DNA of 64,000 nt, from the NCBI GenBank assembly GCA_036571765.1, contig BROE01000013.1:7779903-7843902 (forward strand), given 5' to 3'. Numbering within the stretch: position 1 is the first letter of the stretch; every line of letters starts with the position of its first letter. The notes beneath the pieces were generated by a model, which had not been told where the DNA came from, made no database searches, and was given only the letters and a program-made list of their open reading frames with translations. Shown piece after piece: positions 48,600 to 62,492 of this stretch. The DNA comes from Plecoglossus altivelis. Taxonomy: Eukaryota > Chordata > Actinopteri > Osmeriformes > Plecoglossidae. The position numbers and the translations under genes were made by a program.

Positions 48600-50570
48600 T
48601 TTTCTGCCTTCAAGAGACCAAAGTACTGTGTCGAAAGTTGGATCTTTGTGCGCTCTTGATTATAGCGGAGTGATTCAACGGTTATCTTCCGGAGGGTGTC
48701 AAACTGTCAGAAAGTATTCAAGATGTCGATAAAGTGGTTTATACGAAACAGTCTACACGATAAAGTGTTTTAGATTTTCAGCTAAAAAATATCTACGTGT
48801 TTTATCCCCAACGCTCCAGCGTCCCCGCACGATCAAGCAGAAAACGTGTTTCAGCACCAGTGCCAACGGACAGCTCCGCGCCGACGGGAAGGGTAGCAAG
48901 AAAGGACGAGGCTGCACAAATATGTGAGTCAACAAGTTTGACTCTCAACTCTACCAATCCTGCATTCCCTTCCTCAACCTACACTCCCTCTGCCCAATCC
49001 CATAGACCGCTGGATTAAGTGTGCGCTAGCATGATGCGCCCAGACATCACACATGGGATCCCGTGATTCGCCGTTTAATTTTATCTCAGTATTGATACAG
49101 ACAAGCGCAGCTTTTATATTTAACACAGACGTTAACAGGGACATATTCACTCGACGAGCCCGTCTTTGAACTCGTTTGGTGCCAGTATTGATCTGAATTT
49201 GTATATTTTTGTACTTGATGCATTTTTTCACAGTATAATTCTTTACAGTAAAACATGACGCATTGGATTCATCCGTCAATCGTTTACCCTTTTGTTTATT
49301 AAAATGTCTCTTTTTAATGTGGACAAGGGTATATTGGATTTCCTATTGCACATATAAAAAGTCGTCTCAGATGGGGCGGTGGAAGGCAGTATCTGCCACT
49401 CAGGAAAGGGGGAGCGCTCCCGCCGGCGGACTGGTGTGTAATTGCATTTTAAGGGAAGGCTGCACAAACCTCAATAAACAGTCGCCCACGCACCTCAAAC
49501 AACGACTAGCCTCTTATGCTTATATTGCCCATAGAACTTGCTTACTTTAAGCAGCTCACCCACCCTTGACTTACAACTGTTTGATCCTTAACCTTCCCGT
49601 CATCCGTTGCGCCTATCCAAAGTATGGCGCTAGACAAATGTGTACACCATGGAAAAGCATTTGAATCATTTACGCGAGTATCTCCAAGGCCAGGGCTGTC
49701 TACCTCCCTCCTACTTTGACCAAGGTTCACCACTTTCACTTCTACCAAGGTGAAACATCATTAGAACATCACAACACATAAATGAATGAAAAATACAGGG
49801 GGCAGTCTGAGTCAGATGGATACCCGCTGCATTAGTTATAGGAACGTTCAGGGTTACCAAAGGCCATATTTGTACTGTGACCCCTCTCTCTATTTTCATA
49901 ATGAAAGGGAAGGGAACAGACAGTCACTTTCTCAGGCAGCATGAGCTGTGTCTAAAGTCAACAGCATTAGCATCCTGACGTGAGCAGCACGTCTAGCTGC
50001 TGGAGTGGCCTACTTTCCCATGGATCATGTCTCAGTGCTCTCCATCACAGGCTCAGCAGAGGCCTACCTACCTGGTAGCTTCAAATCCCCCTCCACACTT
50101 TAATGCTTGCTCTACATGACATAAATGGAGTGGTAACTTTGCTGAATGAGGATACAAATCAGGGCCTGGAGTGTTATCTATCCAATCTGATCTACACTCC
50201 TATGAGGCCCACGCTTCTATATGAGCTGTCAACAGAAACCTGACCAAATATCTTCTTCACAGAAGTTAGACTGCAAGGGAAAAGTGGCATTAAAAATACA
50301 AGAGGAAGACAGGCAATCATAAGTTCCCTCCCTTGCCTCCTTAAATCTTTTCATCTCTATTTTCCCCTCCCTTCCCTCTCTTTATCTGTCTCTCGCTCCC
50401 TACTTCTATCTTTCTGTCTAACTCCTTCTGTCACCTCTCCACCTCTATTTCTCTATTACTCGCTTTTCCCCTGAATCATCACCAGCCTGCCTCAGATGAT
50501 CATAATGAAAATATAAAACAACAATAAAAATCTGCATACTATGACATCTTACGTGATGCACATACATACA

Positions 50571-50764
50571 CATGTATGTATGTATGTATGTATGTATGTA
50601 TGTATGTATGTATGTATGTATGTATGTATGTATGTATGTATGTATGTATGTGTGTATGTATGTGTGTATGTATGTATGTATGTATGTATGTGTGTATGTG
50701 TGTATGTGTATGTATGTATGTATGTATGTATGTATGTATGTATGTGTATATGTGTATGTATGTA
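50571..50764. repeat. (ATGT)n tetranucleotide microsatellite
   Basis: About 48 units of TATG/TGTA, the right half interrupted by TGTGTATG. All open frames over it (MYVC or HTYI repeats) are artefacts. Confidence 0.97.
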
Positions 50765-53700
50765 AAATGGTGAAAATGGAAGCATGAAGGCTTCCTCATG
50801 TGTTACTAATTCTCACACTTCTTGTGCTTTGGGCAGTTCACATAAATATCACCAACACTTTGAAAATGACCATCGAGGCTAAATGCAAGAAACACACGTG
50901 CTGCATGAATGAGTGCAAACCCTTTACGCACCCTCTTATATAATGAGCAACCATGCATGGATGCACTCTTCACACACTAACCTCAACAGTGTAGGAATGT
51001 ATGTACAAGGACACAATTGGACCTACCTCAGTACAGCCCAGTACAGCCCAACCCAGCCCAACCCAGCCAAGTGAAGCTCAGCCCAGATCAACCCGACACA
51101 GCCAATCTCAGTCCACTTCAGATTGGCCTGTTTGTGTGACCGTTTGTGGAGCAGCTGTGGAGCAGCTACTTGGCCACATGAGTTGAGTCAAATGTGGAGC
51201 AGCTGTCAAGTATACTGTATTTATGGAGGAGCAGTGTAAAGGAATAGAATATCAAGCTCTGACTCTGGCAGCTTATCTCCATGCACAGCTCTATCAGTCT
51301 GGCTGGAGGTCAGGCAGTCCTACGACTGCTCATATATGACTGGGGTTCCATGAGTTCAGGGCTGCTCGGGTGGAGCCTGATGTTGAAGCCTTTTGACACA
51401 GGTGAGGCTCTGGGTTCCGCAGATGGGGGACCGAAGACAAAGTGAGCGTTGGGATCTCTGATCCACGGTGTCGTCTGCAGGTGAGGGATGGTGTGTCATC
51501 GGCACAAAACATTCATACAGGAGACATTTACGGTTCCGCATGTATAAAAAGGCTCGTTCTCCTACTTTCCTTCAAATCTGTTCCATGTCTTCTGATAATA
51601 AAATGGTTTAGAGCATTGTGTTCCATTGAATGTGGCATAGACATTTGACACCCCTTAGGTAGTCCTTGAGGTGCTAAACTCCACTCACAGCTTTGATGAC
51701 AACTGTCTTCTCCACTCCCATCAAACAAGTCATCTTGTGGCCTTGGAGGGCAAGAACTCAAAATGGAGGACGGGTGCAACCCGTTCTTCTAAAAGTGCTG
51801 ACTTGATCTGAAATGACAGATTCTCCGCTTTCTGTGCAGATGAACACATGCTTTCCTCTTGCAAGTCAAGATAGATTACACCCATTACATGCCTTTCCAG
51901 GGAATGTTCAGATTTGGATAATGAGGAAAAGGATCCTGGTGTTGACTCAACTCTGCATGTAGATACTGAGCATGCTCTGCCTGCTACATGCTACCATGAT
52001 GTATGTCCAATATGTGGAAGAGAAGCATACGGTGTGTTACGTAAGACAACGCACAACTGGTCCATGCCAGTACATTCTCTTCATACGACTTATACTACAT
52101 ATCCGTCGCTCCTCTCGCTTTCCATGCCATCAAATCTCTCTCCCTCACGCTCTCCTTCGTTCTCTCCCTCCCTCTCCCATCCTGTCTCTTGCCTGATGTA
52201 GAGTAGTAGCCTGAGAGTATTGGTACACAATAGGTCCGTGCTGGATGTGGTTAATGGGAATGCAACGAGCGGAAGATTCTCTTTTCATCTGAATGACTGC
52301 AAACAAACGGCAGTCAGAGGGTGAACGGAGGGAGAGAGGTTAAATAAGGCTGGGTGGGAAGGATAGGTAGAGGGGAGATGGGGGAGAGTAGGAGAGGATT
52401 GGTTAGGTGGGAATGCACAGGGTGGAGAGGGAGAGAAAGTGAGGATGAGGAGGAGAGCAAAGCCTTGAGCAGTCATGCCATTAGCATAACTCTCCGGAGA
52501 AGGTCACCCAATTGTAGGAAAGCTTTCCGTATCTGTGTGCAACATCTATGGTTGAGATTACGCTGTAGTTTTGTACGGACTAAATTATTCCGACACCAAG
52601 GGAAAACAAGATTCAAGGATCTTGGCACTGGCCCTGTTTGAGATGTAATCTCATGTAAGCAGTATTACAGTTCAGTTGAAAGCTGGAATCAAACACATTG
52701 AGCTCGACGAGAATCATCCATCCACTTCTCCATCATCTATGTCTCTTGTGTGCTGTCATCTGGTCCTCAGCCTCTGGCCCACCCTTAGGTTCTCCGTCTG
52801 TTTCCTGAGTCGCCCCAGCCCCTGCCATCACCCTGTTACGTAAAAACTAATCAGTGTGCAGTACGTGACCCCCCCCATGTCTGGCGACAATGGCCGCCCT
52901 CTCCTTAACACCGCTCCTCCTCCCCTTCCTGCTTACTTCAAGTCTGTCACGAAGACGGTGACTGTGCCTTGTGCCTTGTGACATGTGACGTGTTCCTCGC
53001 TTGAGTCATGGCAGAGCATACGCACATTCACCCGCAGTCAGAGGATACACACTGTTCAGGCATGCTTCTATCACACAACATGAGTGTCCTCAGATGGCAG
53101 TGTTGGGCCCCCTCTCTGTGCAGCTCAGCTTGGCCCACTCCAAACATGAGACTTCCAGGATTAAACAAAAATAAAAGAGAGAAGAGAGAATAAAAGAGGG
53201 AGGAAAAAGCAAGAGGGAAGAGAGAGTATGAGAGACACAGAGAGAAAGTGAGAAGAAAGGGAGATAGAGACTTTGCCTTGGGCCTGAGAACAATTCCCTG
53301 TCTTTAGGAAACTCTGTCTCCTCTTCCTCTCTACTACACTGACCCTTGAGCCTGCAGCCTCAACCAACTCTTAAATGGAGTGTATTTGTAGTTGGGGCTA
53401 ATGTGGTGGGTGTGTGGGCATGTGTGTGTGCGCGTTGCTACACAACTTCTGCTCCTCCATTCACTGGGCTTAATTCTCCAGCTAGAATGCTAGAAGCACT
53501 CATGCTCACACACTCCCAGTGGACGCATTCAAACTGAGTGCAACTGAACTATCACAAACATTGGGCCATGTGGAGTCCGCCTCATCAACATGTGAGGAAG
53601 GACTGGATACACACACACACACATACACTTACCTCCGATGACCTCATCTGAGCTTTGTCCATGCTACGCCAGAAAGAACTGTCCTCAAATAGGTCACAAA

Positions 53701-53895
53701 GACATACATGTGCATGTGCATTCCCACACACGCGCTCTGTCATAGATACAAACACGCACATGCATGTAAATACACACAAACATAAACGCTCACACACAAA
53801 CCCCTGCCAGACAGAGTGGGTTTCTGACTGAAAAGCAGTGGACTCCTGTTTAGCCTTTGTGAGGGAGGCGGGATGGGAGTCTGCAGAGCTCAGCC

Positions 53896-53937
53896 GGGCG
53901 CCCTCATCCGGGCGCCCTCATCCAGGCGCCCTCATCC
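53896..53937. repeat. Three copies of a 14-bp GC-rich unit
   Basis: GGGCGCCCTCATCC occurs three times head to tail, the third copy with one change. Each unit contains the palindrome GGGCGCCC. Confidence 0.95.
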
Positions 53938-53999
53938 TGTCACTTCCAGCCCTCCTCCGCCTCCTCAGGTTCCTGGCCCTGCAGACACACACGCGCACG

Positions 54000-54004
54000 C
54001 TCCC

Positions 54005-54034
<30 letters not shown>
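54000..54034. repeat. (CA)n microsatellite
   Basis: CA dinucleotides following a GCACGC start. Confidence 0.9.
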
Positions 54035-54035
<1 letters not shown>

Positions 54036-54809
54036 ATCATGCATGCAGGCATGAATGCTCGCACACACTTGAAAATAAATGGACACATTTTAAAAGTCAC
54101 ACATGCACTTATATGTGCATGCATGCACACACATACATACTAACCATTATGTACATATGTAGCAAACGATTTCTTCCACACTACAGTCCTTCACATCTGT
54201 GAGAAATGCTTCTGTTTAGGATAGAGATAATTAACATTAACATGACTTAGGTTCAATGGAGAGGGGGGTCAACCCAGATGATCTGGATTTCCTCATAACA
54301 TAAATCCTTTCTTCTCCCTTGGGAAAAATCCTGTTTGTGTCCATAACTGTAACCTCCCTTTTCTTCTCCTTCTCTCTCTGCTCTGCTCCCTCCTCCTCCC
54401 ACCTCCCTATGGCCTCTCTTTGTGGGTCCCTCGTTTTCTATACTCTTAATTTTAGTCCAATCAGAACAGTTCTCCCTGCATGCTAGGTGAAGGCTAGGTG
54501 AGCTCAAAAACCAGGGCGGTCCAAGTGTATGTGCGTGCATGTGTGTGTGTAGTGTCAGGACTGTATACAGAATCCATCAAACTACCGGTTGTACTGGACA
54601 AGCTCTTGGATTTATGTGACAGGCTGCCTGGAGAAGTTAGCATCGTCGGCTGTGCGTCAGGTCACCAGTGCTGTGGTGTAGTCGCCCCTCTCCTACACAC
54701 ACGTTTTACACACACATCACAGACAGACACACGTGACCACCCACCTCCATGGGACTTCTGACACTTGGGAAAGAGCACCGTTGGTACAGCAGCCCCAAGA
54801 TCACATTAC

Positions 54810-54910
54810 CCCCCTCCCTACCCTACGCCCCCCCTCCCTACCCTACGCCTCCCCTCCCTCTACCCTTCGCCACCCCCATCCTAGCCCCCCCTCCCTACCC
54901 TACACCCCCT
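54810..54910. repeat. C-rich tandem repeat, ~22-bp unit
   Basis: Four to five degenerate copies of CCCCCCTCCCTACCCTACGC; could form an i-motif or G-quadruplex on the other strand. Confidence 0.85.
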
Positions 54911-56176
54911 TAAAAGTATTTGGATCGCCCTGTAGTCCCACAGTTTTCTTTCTCTAACATAACAGTCCTCCCCTCGATGGGACCCTGATGGTGGTAGTTC
55001 TCCACAATCCCCTGCTTCTTATGGCCCTCTGCCCGCCCCCGAGGTACCTGTTAAAGCGTCACACACACACATCAGCCAGAGACCTATCAGGGTGGGGATG
55101 ATTGACAGGCTTCACATCCAATCTCATCACAGCTCTGTTGTGATGGCACCTCCGCCGCTTGCTAGCACGTTTCTATCACGCATACCAAAGGTCCTGACAC
55201 TATCAGGCTCTCCAGGCTAGGAAAGGCTCTCTCTCTCTCCTACCATGCCCTCCTCCTCCACCTCCCTGCACAATGCCAACACAAAGAGCTATCATGATAC
55301 ACAACTGTAGAGAAAGGTTTTTGTTGGCTTAGCGTCCTTCTCTTCCCAAACATTTTAGCATTAGCTCTCCTGTATTGCAGTGAGAGGAGAGAGAGGGGAA
55401 TGCATGATGCAGGCACATTCATAGCCACCTATGTCTGCACAGGGTCTGGTGAATTCTAGAACCTGGGGCTACTTGCTTAGCTAGCTATGACAGACCAGGG
55501 GTCTCTTCTGTTAGCTGACCCAAAGGTCACATGGGATAGAAGCAGCAGCTTTACTTCAACACAATTCTCCAAAGCCCAGTCTGTCACCCTGACACTGCAT
55601 ACTCACACATGTGCCCATAAATAGGCACAGACACAAACACATCTATACTTGAACCGGGATCAGGGCAGTACATAGTCTGTTATGTTACGCTATGCTAATC
55701 TTAGCAGGCTACACACGAACGAACACGGATGTACATCTGCATGGTCAAATGTCTATACATTCTGCCCCCACTCCTGTCCTCTCTCCCAGTGTTTCATGAA
55801 GAACACGTCCTCTCCAACAGCTTGCTGTGCTGAGGCTATGGGATTATATATGTCTCTCTGCATGTGAGTTGCCACAACGCATCATCTTAATGAATGTGAA
55901 TGTGAATGTGCTTGGAGCCGCGAGTCACTCCTGCCCACGGACGCCACACAGGCTGTTACATCACTCTCTCTTTCTCTCTTTCTCTCTCTCTCTCTCCATC
56001 ACACACACACACACTCAGACAGCTATTTTGGAAACATGTTTGTGTGTTTGTATGTGAGGATTTATCTCTCTAACCCCCCACCCCTTACTGCACCCCTATC
56101 AGGATTAGGACTGGCTCGTATACACAGCCATACTCTGACCTCTGGCTGCATCTGTCAGCACTGGACGGAGGGCAGT

Positions 56177-56197
56177 GGGGGGGGGGGGGGGGGGGGG
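56177..56197. repeat. Poly-G run
   Basis: 21 consecutive G. Confidence 0.95.
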
Positions 56198-56977
56198 TCA
56201 GGGCCCACTCTGACTCAGACAGTGCCCTCCCCAGGCTGGCACAGCACAGGGAGTGGGGTGGGGGAGGAGATTGGACAGTAGCCTGGGGCAGCCTCAGACT
56301 GTGGAACACTGAGATCCAGAGGGACCTGAGTGGACCAAGGCTCACGTAGCTTTCATCTGCGACTAGTGTTGGCTGAATTGTGGTGTGAGCAAATACTGAT
56401 ATTTGCATGTATAGGTATGGTTATTCAACGACAGCTGCTAAACATGCACGCACGCACACGCTCAAAGACAAACAAATAAGCTCACAAACATGTTGTTTGG
56501 AGAGTATGGCGTGTTTCTTCACACAGAAGCGGCTGTTTTCATACAGGCTGTTATTTCAGATCTGGCAGGCAAAACATGAACCTCTGGCATTACTCATGGT
56601 CGGCCGCAGCCTTCTATGTGTCATGCATGTTTACAATCTATTCTCCACTGAATCTGTATGTGGGATGCCCAAGGTAAATCTGAAACAATAACATCTAACA
56701 CACTTCAATAGAGGACATGCCATAATTTGGTGTTACACTTCAATTAATATCAGACTATACAGTACAACACACATCACATAGTCCATTTCTACACCAGAGT
56801 AATGAAAGAGAATACTAAGTGAAGGGTACAAGATAGTCACTTGATGAGATCAGCTAAAACCCCATTTTTTCATGTTTGATTTGGTTGCGTCAAGGACAAC
56901 GCAGGGAGTGAGGAGAGATATAGAAGCTATCTGCTCAGAAAGCCTGTCACCGAACTGGTGCTCATGACGGCAAACGT

Positions 56978-56989
56978 GAGAAAACACAC

Positions 56990-57040
<51 letters not shown>
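56978..57040. repeat. (CA)n microsatellite
   Basis: About 30 CA units. Confidence 0.95.
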
Positions 57041-57043
<3 letters not shown>

Positions 57044-57429
57044 GCGCAAACAAGCCTGGGCTTGCTAATCCAGTCCTCAGTGTTAATGTCTCTGACTCAT
57101 GCAGAGTCATTAAAGCATCTCCTTCCTCTGCCTGCGGCCCACTGCAACACCCAGCGGCTCTTAGACCCATCTCCTCCAGCATCCGTAATCCTCCTCCACG
57201 TCCTGCTCCTCCTCAGTCTCTGACGGCTTCATCATTCCGTCAGCAGGGTCTGAACTGGAGGGAGATTTAGAGGGTAACAGGAACCGGGACATGAGGGTGG
57301 GGCGGGCGGGCGAGGAGGGGAGGGGAGGCGGGGAGCGAGCAACAGTGGTTCCTGCTCGGAGAGATTTGCATTGGCACAGCCGCCACACCCCCCGTTTTAT
57401 GCCTCTCAAACAGACAGACAGTGGGCAAG

Positions 57430-57515
57430 GGGCGGGAGCCTTGGGGCGGGAGGTGGGGTGGTGGTGGTGGTGGGGGGGTTGGGGGTTGGGGGGATGGCGG
57501 TGGGTGGTGGTGAAA
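57430..57515. repeat. G-rich, GGT-repeat tract
   Basis: Many GGG runs separated by 1-3 bases, including TGGTGGTGG and GGGGTTGGGGG; strong G-quadruplex potential on the plus strand. Confidence 0.85.
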
Positions 57516-58444
57516 TGTCACAGAGCCGAATGCAAATGTGGCCTGACAAGCGGTGCAGAAAACATGTTCTCTCTGACTCGGGGAACCTTGATATTTCACA
57601 AAGTCAAACGAACATGTCAGGCGCCCACAGCCCCCGAGGGCTCGAAAAGGGTTATTTAAAGAGGAACCCTGAAAAACAGCCGGCCCAGGTTGCGTCACTG
57701 GATAGGGTTTTGATCTGGCTGCTTTTGCCCTCCTTTCCTCCTTGCACCATATCCCTCACCTCATCCTCTCTTATCTGTCCCTCTCTCCTTTCCCACTCCT
57801 CTATCTCCTCTCTGTCTCCTGCTCCTCTCCTCTGGATCCTTAGTTCTTGCCTCTCCTTTCCGGGGCCAGGAAACGGCTCTCTGTTCGCCGATCATCAGGA
57901 GTCCTGGATGAGGCAGAGCTGTTGACTCACCCTTCGAGTTACACGCTGGTTCCTCCGCGTCGCGTCACCCTGCCTCCGGTTTGCCACGCTGAGCACCGAC
58001 GACGCGCTGCTCGTCCGCAGCTCACCGCGGTCTCTCCGTTCCTTCATTCGCCGCCATGCTCTGCGTCTTCTGCTCCCTGAGCCGTTTCACCAGGCTCTGC
58101 TAGAGGAACGCGTGCACATACATAATGCATGGCTCTGGCTGTGTTATGTTCTATGTGTTTGTGATTCAGATTCTCTCTTTGACCGTGTCAAACCGTTGAT
58201 CCCAGTCACCCTACGTTGAGGTGACGATAAAGGCACGCCGCTTTCATGCGAGTGAACCGTGGCAGGGCTGGAAAAGCTGCTGTTTCTGCAAGGTCATGTC
58301 AGGCTGGAAATCACACACATAACAAACACAAGTCAGTTTGTCACTGAATCTAATTACTGTTAAATTAAGAGGTTAAGGCTACCAGGCGATTCTAAAATTC
58401 TAAATATGCATGTTTAATGTAGCAGTTGTGGCTGGCAGACTTAT

Positions 58445-58446
<2 letters not shown>

Positions 58447-58482
<36 letters not shown>
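58447..58482. repeat. (CA)n microsatellite
   Basis: About 18 CA units. Confidence 0.95.
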
Positions 58483-58484
<2 letters not shown>

Positions 58485-59203
58485 CACACACTGGGGCCAT
58501 ACTGACACCCATGTCTGCAGAGCTAGTTGTGCTGTCTGCACGCATGGGCCCAAATAGAAGCTAATTGCAGTGGAGTCAACAGATGAAGCAACAGATTCCT
58601 TATTGGGTGCTGCTGCTCGCTGGAGTGACAAGAGGGAGAATAGATTCTGTTTAAAGAAAGGACACGAACAGAAATAAGAAGTGCGTGTGTGTTTCTTGTG
58701 GGTGCTGGGGAGGAGTTATAGATCGAAGTTACTAGAGGTCTGTCAGAGCATCTATCTCAACACCTCCCCCTGTCGCCTAAATTGAAACAGAGAAGAAGCT
58801 GTGCATTCATGTATGTGACTGGAATAATCACCTCTTGGAGGGTGGGGGTTGCCTGTCTGGAAACATCCCCCGACTTGTGCACCACTTACAGCTCATCATC
58901 TTGCGTTACCTCAGCCAAGTCACGCCAGATTTAAGCTGCCAGGTTGAAAAAGGCTTGAAGCCTGGCTGTCATCTGGAATAGTGGATCAGGTGGCATGCTG
59001 GCGCAATTCCTCCATCGCTCATACCTGTCAACTCCCTTCAGATCCGCAGGAGTGCCTTCCCACTCAGGACTTGTCTGACTTGGCTACAGGACTAACAAGT
59101 CTCCATTCACACATGCACCCAGGTGCATCTGAATCGACTGAGGCCAAATCACAGCACACTCAATAACTGCGAAGCATTATGTGCGCCACAGCGGAGCCCA
59201 CGG

Positions 59204-59240
59204 ACACACTCACCACACACAACACACACAACCCACACAC

Positions 59241-59291
<51 letters not shown>
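59204..59291. repeat. (CA)n microsatellite
   Basis: Imperfect ACACACAACCCAC at left, then about 25 uninterrupted CA units. Confidence 0.95.
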
Positions 59292-59293
<2 letters not shown>

Positions 59294-60804
59294 AGGTGTG
59301 TCTGTTAAGCCAACCACTCAGAATGGCCAGAGAGGACAATAAACATGCTATGTCCACTAAACCACACGCTACCATCAGCATCCTCTAGGATTTGGTCACA
59401 AACTGTTGGCGTAATCAGATTAATTCAACGGCTTTCATTTGAAGCTGTCAAGAGTTTTTATGTATTTTTCTCTGGAAACACGTCAGCAGTAGGAATCCGT
59501 AACTTATTAAAAGCTGATTAAGTCCCGATTAAGATGATTTCCTCCTCTGCCCTGTGTTGGCGGGTTAGATGGAGCTATGTGCTGCTGTCAGGATTACAGC
59601 GTTTCACTGTGAAAGTGAGTCAACAGCTGAAGTATCCGGAGCAGTCCCAGAGTGGACCATCGTCCTTCTTGGACAGGATGACGTCATATGGATATCTAAC
59701 CAACAGATATTAGAGGGCTGGCTTTGGCGTAGGAACAATATTGGACGATGCTGTATGGGTCTCACTCAGTGGCCCAGAAATGGGGTATGCAGTTTGTGTG
59801 TTTTGTACACATTTGTCGATGTGTAAAATGCATTATATAGTTTTTTGGGTTGGGGTGGGGGGGCAACCATGATCTGCATTACCCCTCAGCAAATGCACAG
59901 TTGTGCCTCCGGTCCTAACCCTGAAATCAGCCGATACTGCAGGGACAAAAAAAACTTTTATTTTGAAAGAGTGAAAGACATCAGGTTTTGTCAGCAAAGC
60001 CAGACAAAACAACAAAATCAGTCCTGTACCCTTGGACTTGGGTCTCTATATGCTGGTACTTCTGGGATCACTGAGCATGTGGATGCAAGCTATCATCATC
60101 ATCATCATCACCAAGATAGAGTTCAAGCTTCTGTTGTGTCGTCATGGTCTTCATCCGTAAACCGAGCGCTCACTGTCTCCATCTAACAGACTGCTCACTG
60201 GCCGCGACACACACACGCCCCCTCACTGCGAAAGACTGAACTCACCGTAAACGTCCATCTCCTTTCAAACCGTAGGTGAGAAATACATTTTTCTTTGATG
60301 CCGTCATCTAACCCACCTTAAATCTACCCCCCCCACGCTTTCTGCCTCCCACCCACACGCCATGCAGGCAGGGCCCCATCGTTCCTGAGTTGGAGTGACG
60401 GTCCACAGTCCAGTGATGGTCCTTGACAGCAGCACAGTTCTAGCCATGAGCACAAGTGCTTACGCAACCCACCCATTGTATACTGACTTGTCAGCGCCGT
60501 TTAACGTAAGAATCACACGAGGAGTAGGCTGCTGTTTAGAACTGTTAGTTTACTGGCAGCAACAGGGAATTGGCGAGAGCCAACCATTATTCATAGGAAC
60601 AGTCTGATTAAGTATTGGAGACATGGCATAATTTAGTGGAAATGATGGAAGTTTTACTAATAAAAAGACAGACAGACAGAAATAAAGAGTGTGTCACCCA
60701 AAAGTCCTTAAAGGGATTGAATTGGAGCATGGCTTGCTCTGCTTACTCCGTGCAGTGAGTCATATGTTGTTTACAGAATGTTGCTGGAGACAAGGGTCAA
60801 AGGG

Positions 60805-61145
60805 AGAAAGGAAGAGAGAGAAGGAGACTAAGAGGGAAGGAGACTAAGAGAGAAGGGGACTAAGAGAGAAGGGGGCTAAGAGACAAGGGGGCTAAGAGAC
60901 AAGGGGGCTAAGAGACAAGGGGGCTAAGAGACAAAAAGGGGGGGGGGCTTAAAAAAATTGAGCAAAACCAAAAAGGGGGGGGGGGGGGCCCCTAAGAGGA
61001 AGAAGGGGGCTAAGAGAGAAGGGGACTAAGCGAGAAGGGGACTAAGGGAGAGGGGGCTAAGAGACAAGGGGGCTATGAGAGAAGGGGACTAAGAGGGGGA
61101 CTAAGGGAGAGGGGGCTAAGAGAGAAGGGGGCTAAGAGAGAAGGC
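60805..61145. repeat. Minisatellite, 16-bp purine-rich unit
   Basis: Copies of AAGGGGGCTAAGAGAC and AAGGGGACTAAGAGAG, about 18 units. The middle (about 60934-60996) is disrupted by odd homopolymer runs (see findings). Confidence 0.92.
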
Positions 61146-61915
61146 TGGAAGAGTGAGAGGAAATAATGGATGACCAGAGACAAAATCATCTAGGTGAGAC
61201 AATGTGGAGCTTTTTTAGTCCACAGGAAGAAGCTCAGCCCAAGAAGAAGCTTCACACCTTTAAGACATCTTTGACACTACCGCTATATCTGAACGTCACA
61301 CCTTCGCAACACGCGTGCCGTCAGTAGCACTGCTAAGCTATTTATACAGGCCTGTGACGTGACAAACCAGAGACTGAGGAAGAAGTCTAGTGTAGCAGCC
61401 TCCATGTGTACACAAGCTAACTGGTTCAGAGGTCAGCGTAAGGGCTGTGTTGTTGTCAACATGCCTTTCTGCGCATGCACGTGTGCACACTAACCCAGGC
61501 ATTCGGAGGAAGACCCAGTCCCATCCTGGTGATGTCACAATGCGCCTGGTTTTTCTCAGATGGAATGATTTATTCGTAATCATGGTAGCATTATAATAAA
61601 ACAATGAACATTGAAAGCACTGACAGTTTCAACCAAGGCCTCTCCACATGGCATGCACAACCCTGCAGTCACAGCAAGACGGAACATTCTACATCGCATC
61701 AACACACTCCCTTTTCTCTTTCTTGGCTTCTAAAAGTCACGTCACCTCTTTCACTTCTCGTTCGCCCCCTCCATGAGTCTTTTTCATTTTATTATATTTA
61801 TTTGTTGATTTTTTTTTAAACCTTTTAATATTTTTTTTTTGTTCCTTTAAATATATTTCATATAAAACAAGCCAACGGATGATGGAATCTACCATGTTGT
61901 GACCACGCCCCCCAT

Positions 61916-61916
<1 letters not shown>

Positions 61917-61979
<63 letters not shown>

Positions 61980-62088
61980 CACACACACACCACACAACAC
62001 ACACAACAACACACACACACACAGCACACACACAGCACACACAGATACATACACACACACACAACACACACACACACACACACACACC
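61917..62088. repeat. Long (CA)n microsatellite with imperfect right half
   Basis: About 30 pure CA units then interrupted CACAACACA blocks. Probably inside the csk 3' flank. Confidence 0.95.
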
Positions 62089-62454
62089 TCTGCTCCTGTG
62101 TTCTGTGGGTTGGCTTGGAGAGAGGAGAGCAGCTGGAGAGAGCAGCACATGTGTACTGGGAGTGCTTTGTCTCTCGCTCTCTCTTTTTCAGTTTCTCTTG
62201 TAGGGAATGCAGAGAGGGACAAAAAACTAACCCGTTCCAAAGGGTGCCGGCACATCCCCCCCCCTGACCCTCCCAACCAGAAATACAACAATAAAAAAGA
62301 TGATTTATTTGCTCTCTTTAAAAAAATTAATAAAAAAAGAAAAGAAAAAAAAGTGTGAAGAGTCCCAAGATGGAAGAGGAGTGTGCTGGAGGCTGAGAGT
62401 CAGGAGCCTGGTCAACTGGAGGCACTTTGGCACAGAGCGACGGCCCCCCACATA

Positions 62455-62459
62455 CACAC

Positions 62460-62491
<32 letters not shown>

Positions 62492-62492
62492 C
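62455..62492. repeat. (CA)n microsatellite
   Basis: About 18 CA units, one CG interruption; probably in the csk 3' UTR or flank. Confidence 0.95.

Larger units (their letters stand above)
48600..57849. other. Gene-free stretch upstream of cplx3
   Basis: The first few hundred bases should contain the cplx3 promoter. Beyond that I find no exon with family similarity, only scattered microsatellites and short spurious frames. Human LMAN1L, which lies between CSK and CPLX3, was not recognised here. Confidence 0.5.

Noticed and set aside
50541..50799. MYVCMYVC and HTYIHTYI frames
   Set aside because: Translation of the ATGT microsatellite.
61737..62291. 184-codon frame over the long CA array
   Set aside because: Mostly CVCVCV from the repeat; flanking parts have no similarity.
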